Of a stretch of DNA of 64,000 nt, positions 58,667-64,000 are shown piece after piece. The stretch is from positions 723,015 through 787,014 of the forward strand of contig CABFPE010000093.1 in assembly GCA_900660155.1 (NCBI GenBank), read 5' to 3'. The stretch is from Hofstenia miamia. Lineage: Eukaryota > Xenacoelomorpha > Acoela > Hofsteniidae. Position 1 is the stretch's first letter. Each line of letters begins with the position of its first letter. The translations under genes and the position numbers were made by a program. The notes below the pieces were generated by a model. The model saw nothing but the letters and a program-made list of their open reading frames with translations. It did no database searches and had not been told where the DNA came from.

Positions 58667-59435
58667 NATACACATTATTTAGTCCATTTTTAAATAAATT
58701 TGCAAGTTGTTTATTTTGCTCCTATAGATTACTAAAAGCCTTAGGCCATCCCTTGCCACTATAAACGCCCATGAGTATGATTATGTCTTATATTTTCTGC
58801 TTGATTTTCCTTATACATTTCACTTTTTATTTAAACTGTATTCTAACTTTTCCAGACGATTTCGTTTTGAAAGTGGCCGAATTTGTTTAACAAATGCTTG
58901 AATTGTAGTTGCTTCTGGCTAGTTTCTGTAGGTTAGAATAATATTTTCACTGGGCGGAAAAGGTGCCACCCAGTTGCTNGGATTAAACAAAACCTGCTAC
59001 TTATAGGAATTATTATGTTAATTATTCCTTAAATTTCTTGCACAAAGTGATGTCTCGTAGTGAAAGTCAAAACGCAGATCAAAATTATCATTTGCAATTA
59101 TCTTTGTGTGACACTGTGAAATTTGGGTCGAATAAAAAAGAATCCAAAATTTCTGGTAAATGTGCACTAGTCTTCATCGATATTCAGCTTATCAAACGCC
59201 GTAGTGGCATCACGAGAGATTGGTTTTTTTAACCACGACTCCCAAGTACGCATCGCTTCCTAGAAAATATCACAAGTATGTGATGAGCTGGAATGTACCG
59301 CACTGGCTACCATTCACAACAGCATTCCCAATTGATATCGCAGTTCCTGTGAATTGTTTGAAAAATATTGAACGAGTCTGCCTCTGAACAGAAACTATAA
59401 GTTCAGTAAAGAATTTTTCTTCTCGTCGGATTTCC
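58667..59435. other. Second copies of blocks A and B set between single-N joins
   Basis: Order is A, B, N, A', N, B', with B' continuing into unique sequence. This is what results when contigs of a second haplotype are placed in line with the first, and probably not a true duplication. Confidence 0.8.
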
Positions 59436-60960
59436 TGGCGCACTTCCTTCATGTTTTCCGCATTGCTTACGATAAATATATGTGAAGCTGTAGGTCCTTC
59501 GATACTCTAACAAAAATTGGCATGGGCCGAAACTGTAGGCCCAATCCTAGTGGAGCGTTGAAAACTGCGCACTGCACAGCTCGTTTAAATGACGGCCTAT
59601 TTTGGGCCCATTTATAAATTGTATTTGTGAAATATTGTTTATAGTTTCTATGGTATTCAGTACTATTGGGTTTATTTGTGTGAACTGCTCCTACTAGTCA
59701 AGTTTTTTCATAACCTTTTCTGCATTCCTTTGTGTAACCCAGATTTCGCAGTTTTTAATACGTGGATCTACAAAGGCTTCGATTCCTTGCATCGTCCTAA
59801 AAGTCACTACATAGTCGACAATATTGCACCAGTCCATAGCTTGAACAAGTTGATATTCATTAAATAATTATCAAAGAAACATTAAGTTTCTTAGGTTCTT
59901 ACTATATGTTTGACCTTATGTCTATGCTATGGTAGGCAACACGGTTATTTTTTAACTTTGGGTTTTTGTTTTAGGGTTTGAAAATGGTCAAACCAAGAGT
60001 TTTACCCCACCATGTTTCAAGTCTATTTTTAGAGGATGGGTATAGGGAAAACTTAATATTAAGTTCCCGTTAGTTGAGTGATTAATTGCAATTTCAATAT
60101 AAAGTCAAGATACTAGGATAGCAGTATACTTTATTAAAGCCAATAAATAGCATACGTTGTAAACAGCACTTGCTAGCTTTCCCTTTGATAAACGTTTGTT
60201 TACACAAAGAAATGGTTCACATTTAACAAACAATTAGGGCCAACAATTTCTGCTCTATTAAATTAGCTCTTCTGCTGTTCTATTTTCTAAAGCTAAAGCA
60301 AATTCTGTTCTATGAGAACTGTCTACTCTTTCAAAAACGTACATTTTACGTTATAAATCATTTATTTATTAATTGCACATCAGCACTTGAATTTTTCGTA
60401 ACAATCTAGTCCATGCACTATTTCATAAATTATGAGGACTTCGTGAGAAGTATACTGATTGCCTTTTGATTAGGAACGAGAAATATACATAACATAATCC
60501 TCGAATTCATCAATGGTGTGGATAGCGTACATAGTTAGCATTGATGCATGTTTTATATTATTCCTAATCTCAGTCGTGATGAAGTTGAGTGGCCACAGGT
60601 GAGGCGAAGCTCCTCACTATTTGTCAAAATATTAAAAATAGACCTTAGCTCTGAATATATTTTTGACGTTAACAAAAAATCAATTATGAAGAACTGACGC
60701 GAAGAATTCCAGCACGCATGTTTCCCAACCCCACCTGGTTGTAAATTACATATACATCAAATTTTGTATGTGAGGCTTTGGTTCATATTTTCACAAAATT
60801 TTATCCATTGATCTTGATCGAATCCTACTCCACTAATTTGCAAATGTATGTCCACCATATGCCAGAAGAACTCCTCTAATCCACCAAGCATCTGCAAAAG
60901 ATTAACACATCATAATTAATCAAAAATCTTTTTCATTTACAAATTTCACTCCTATTATTA
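59436..60960. other. Nothing recognised
   Basis: No exon or element I can support. A frame at 59,676-59,867 has no family motif. Confidence 0.45.
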
Positions 60961-61156
60961 CCTCCGCCAAGGAGGTTATGTTTTTGGTGGCGTTGGTGTG
61001 TTTGTCTGTTATCAACTTTACGGAAAAAGTAATAGATGGATTGACCTCAAATTTTCACCAGAGGTGCGTCTCTGCCCAATGAGGAATCCATTTGGTGCTG
61101 ATCCGGGGGACACAAGCTGCGTGGCGGAGGTCTGCGCTCTCCGAGTGCTTTTCTAG
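60961..61156 (+). mobile_element. CTCCGCC-ended dispersed repeat
   Basis: Starts CCTCCGCCAAGGAGGTTATG and ends ...GTGGCGGAGG...CTCTCCGAGTGCTTTTCTAG. CTCCGCC and GGCGGAG make a short inverted pair. The body (TGTTTGTCTGTTATCAACTT, AGTAATAGATGGATTGA) is like a short repeat I recall from many unrelated animal genomes. I cannot verify this or name its class. It stands out from its AT-rich surroundings by higher GC. Confidence 0.6.
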
Positions 61157-62451
61157 TTTAAGATTATACGATTCAAAAGTAGTATTGGCACTTTAAAAAA
61201 GTTTGCACATTTTAAAAAACCATGTTTTAATCTCATTGCATTTAACTTCCGTACGGTGATTTTCTTTTTAAGAACTGCTCTGCGCAATCTTTTATGCAAA
61301 TCTGTTACTACTATACAATTTTCACTGATATTGGAGTACCCAACTGATGAAGCTAGAAAAAGAACTGAGCGAAGATTATCTAATGATTTCATAGACCATC
61401 TACACTGACACATTTACTTTATGGTCACAAAATGCCTTTTCCTAAGGAAGAATGTGACCGCAATGTCATTTTACTTAAATATTGTTCGAAATCAAGACCA
61501 TTATTTAATCTTGTGATTAAACCCAAACCTTTGTGATTAAATTGTGTGTTCTGCAAATTTAGACAAAAATTAAATTCAAGCGCTAATCTTGAATCGAAAA
61601 TATATCTGCTTGTAGTATGTTGATCGCTTGCCCAGCCTTTCAGGCCACGTGATACACACCACCAATAATTTCTTTCCAGTCAATTGATGAATTCAAATTC
61701 ATTGGTGCCAATCATTTTTGACCTGATATTCATTGTTTTTCTAAAATTTGAGAAAAAAATGTCATATGTTTATAATTAATTCTCTTCAACTAATGTTCTT
61801 TGATCGATTTATGTTGAATTCGACAGCTGTTGATTAGAACTGCGAGTGCACAATCCCGTTCATTTTCCGTAGCATGGAATTCGCTTTGATTGGTCAGCGG
61901 CCTATTAATTCGGCGTTGCTTGTCACCTGTCACTGGTAACAATTCGCGAGCTTGTAGTTTATTGCTTACTGTTTGCACTGCCATTGTAAATCAACCACTT
62001 GACTAAATATGTTACTTAATTTCAATCTTTCGTTGATAACTTTTCCAATGTTTACTTTCTCATAATTTTGTGACTTAATTCGTCTTTGAATTGTAAAGAG
62101 TTTTGTAAATACATTTCCTTGCCGTTGGTTTAAATGAAAATAACCGACATTTTCGCAATATTAGTAAATACGCTCCAAAGAGAAATTTGATTTTTAAATT
62201 TATTCATTTTTCATTGAATTAATTCAAAAGCAGTCTGCATTCAGTTCTTTGAGTCCATCGCCGACCCATTTTAATATTGACTATTACAGTACTATGAAAA
62301 CATTTGCTGTAGTAATTACTTTTTCTGAATTTTAGGTTGAATCCATATTGGTGGTGATGCTAGGGGTCGAAAAATTGCGGGTTTTGACCCAAACCGCATT
62401 GTTATTATTAGTGTAAAATAGTTTTCAACTAATTTTTTGTGGGTTTTGTGC
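61157..62451. other. Nothing recognised; trace of GACCC-type repeat
   Basis: GGGTTTTGACCCAAACCGCA at about 62,379 matches words of the element at 63,299. No coding exon. Confidence 0.4.
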
Positions 62452-62865
62452 CAGGGGTCGGGAAAAATTAATTGAGCAACAATTTAAGGGCAATTAGTTG
62501 GTTGCCAAATACTTTCCAATAAAATTGATTGCAAATGCAGAAATTAAATTGGTTTAATTGGGTGTGTGAAATTTATGTGCTTTTACTTTATCAAAGGCGT
62601 ATGTGTTAAAATCATTTATTACAGAAATAGAAGTGTTATTATTTCAACGAGATTAATGCACTTAAGGATTTAAGTCAACTAAACTTTTTATTGCTAAATA
62701 CCTATTCTTGTTTTTTTATAGTTTTAAGGTAGAAGTGGAGAAACGAAATTTTATGAAAATAACAAACGCTGTTTTCATCAGTCGGGAAAATTAATTGGGC
62801 AATTAATTAGTTGATAATAAAAATAATTGATTGGAAAGGTGCCAATCAGTTACTCCCAACCCCTG
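62452..62865. mobile_element. hAT-like miniature element (CAGGGGTYGGGA ends)
   Basis: CAGGGGTCGGGA at the left and TCCCAACCCCTG at the right. Flanks TTTTGTGC and TTTTGTAT match at six of eight bases. Subterminal CCAATCA/AATTGATTGG motifs. 414 bp with no coding frame. Confidence 0.7.
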
Positions 62866-63298
62866 TTTTGTATAGTAACCCTTGTTTAAATCTGAGTGGT
62901 ATGTGTAAGGGATACAAAGTAGTTACTTCAATTCAATCCACTGACACGAATAATTGTCTCATATTTGTCTAAGATTGATGTAGATAACAGCGTCAGATTT
63001 ATTTTTATTGGATTAAATGTGCTTAATTTTAAGCAGTTCTTTGCATAAACTACAATAATTTAAATATCTTTTTCGCATTACTAAAATGGCATTCATGTGC
63101 TAATTATTAATTCAGTTCTTGTGTAGCTTGATAACAGGAGTTGTCATTTACAACAATTTATATTCTAGCTTTGCATTCTCCTAACTGTCATTAATTTTAT
63201 TCCATCAAAAATTTTAAGTTGACACCGCTGCCTTTTTGAGATTACAAATTCAAAACCCATTTACACCGGCGCGACGCAGATACGTTTATACTTATAGT
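62866..63298. other. Nothing recognised
   Basis: AT-rich, no motif seen. Confidence 0.5.
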
Positions 63299-63623
63299 CA
63301 GAGTGGCAAACGAGTCACATATTTTGATCCACGACCCAACCCGACCCGAGTTGTATTTCAAATGTTTGATAAAACATGAAACAATGTCATTAACATTAAT
63401 ATAAAAGTAGGTTTTATATAGCATAGTAGATTGTATACTAAATGGAAATGCATGCTTAGTTTTTCACTAATATTCCAGGGAAATCTATCAGACAATACAT
63501 TTCTCTGACCAGGCATTTTCAAAATTTTGACCCATGACCCGACCCGGGCTAGTGTGACCCATAACCCGACCCAACTTTTCTTTGACCCAAACCGCGGGTC
63601 GGGTCGAACCGTTTGCCACCCTG
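63299..63623. mobile_element. hAT-type miniature element (CAGRGTGGCAAACG ends, GACCC-rich)
   Basis: Left CAGAGTGGCAAACGAGTC. Right on the other strand CAGGGTGGCAAACGGTTC. Flanks CTTATAGT (63,291-63,298) and CGTATAGT (63,624-63,631) match at seven of eight bases. The interior repeats GACCCGACCC words. 325 bp, no coding frame. Confidence 0.85.
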
Positions 63624-63631
63624 CGTATAGT

Positions 63632-64000
63632 TGCAGCTATAATTTTATATCAATTGAAATTTGTTAAAAATACCTGGACTTTAATCTCAAAATTACTGTT
63701 TGCATGAGACTTTGAAAAATTCACTATCTATTTAAATGGATAATTTCTCATTTTAATGCTAGAAAAATCCATTTTTAGTGGTCACTTTTTAGCGTAATGC
63801 AACGAAACATCAATTATCGCGGCACATTAACATTTCTGAATAATTTAGATTGTTTTAATAGCATCTTGCAATTTAGACGAAACGTTAATTTACAATACAG
63901 CTCGAGGCATTGTTAAATTGTAATCGGATTATGCATGAAAAATCTTACATGTTAGTAATTGACATAAATCGCTGGAATTTGTTGATATAGTTAAGACCGA
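63632..64000. other. Nothing recognised
   Basis: AT-rich window end without motif. Confidence 0.5.

Noticed and set aside
58269-59232. Two paralogous 64-codon genes
   Set aside because: They are two copies of one frame in a haplotype-duplicated block beside single-N gaps; the peptide matches nothing I know.

Overview
The window looks like nuclear DNA from an AT-rich, repeat-laden invertebrate animal genome; I cannot name the phylum. Evidence: one intron-containing gene with GT-AG introns and immunoglobulin-domain exons, many relics of metazoan transposon classes (LINEs, Tc1/mariner, pogo-like, hAT and probable piggyBac miniature elements), long non-coding tracts, and no bacterial-style gene packing. 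Several N runs flanked by duplicated sequence show this is a draft assembly in which two haplotypes were partly concatenated.

Layout. 1-27,600 is intergenic or far upstream and holds mainly dead mobile DNA: a LINE 3' fragment (3.2-3.7 kb, minus), a 45-bp tandem array inside a duplicated repeat (6.0-7.5 kb), three pieces of a TTGCAAATATTTGCAA-rich repeat family (7.7, 10.1 and 13.3-13.8 kb), a decayed pogo/Tigger-like transposase (14.9-15.5 kb), two decayed LINEs (16.2-18.2 and 21.3-22.6 kb), an R2/NeSL-like reverse transcriptase fragment (25.4-25.95 kb, minus) and an inverted-repeat element with multiplied GGCGCT(G/A)AATA termini (26.2-27.4 kb).

27,702-51,925 holds the only host gene I can support: seven exons on the plus strand encoding a signal peptide and four immunoglobulin domains, best matching the netrin-receptor family DCC/neogenin/frazzled/UNC-40. 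All domain-boundary introns are phase 1. The first five coding exons lie within 3.9 kb, then introns of about 6 and 14 kb follow. The fibronectin III, transmembrane and cytoplasmic parts are not visible and should lie to the right of the window. Its introns carry a deleted mariner element, hAT miniature elements with clean 8-bp target duplications, a nested 65-bp miniature element, a LINE 3' end, a Tc1-like relic and a striking 12 x 147-bp homogeneous satellite.

51,926-64,000 is probably intron or flank of the same gene: a piggyBac-like miniature element, a long-armed foldback element, microsatellites, a gap-containing hAT miniature element next to what looks like its own empty site, a haplotype-duplicated block (57.0-59.4 kb), a widespread-looking CTCCGCC repeat and two more hAT-like miniature elements. 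I found no novel multi-gene system. The items most worth following up are the 147-bp intronic satellite, the hAT miniature-element families with their empty/filled site, and the DCC-like gene with an apparent three-residue alternative donor.
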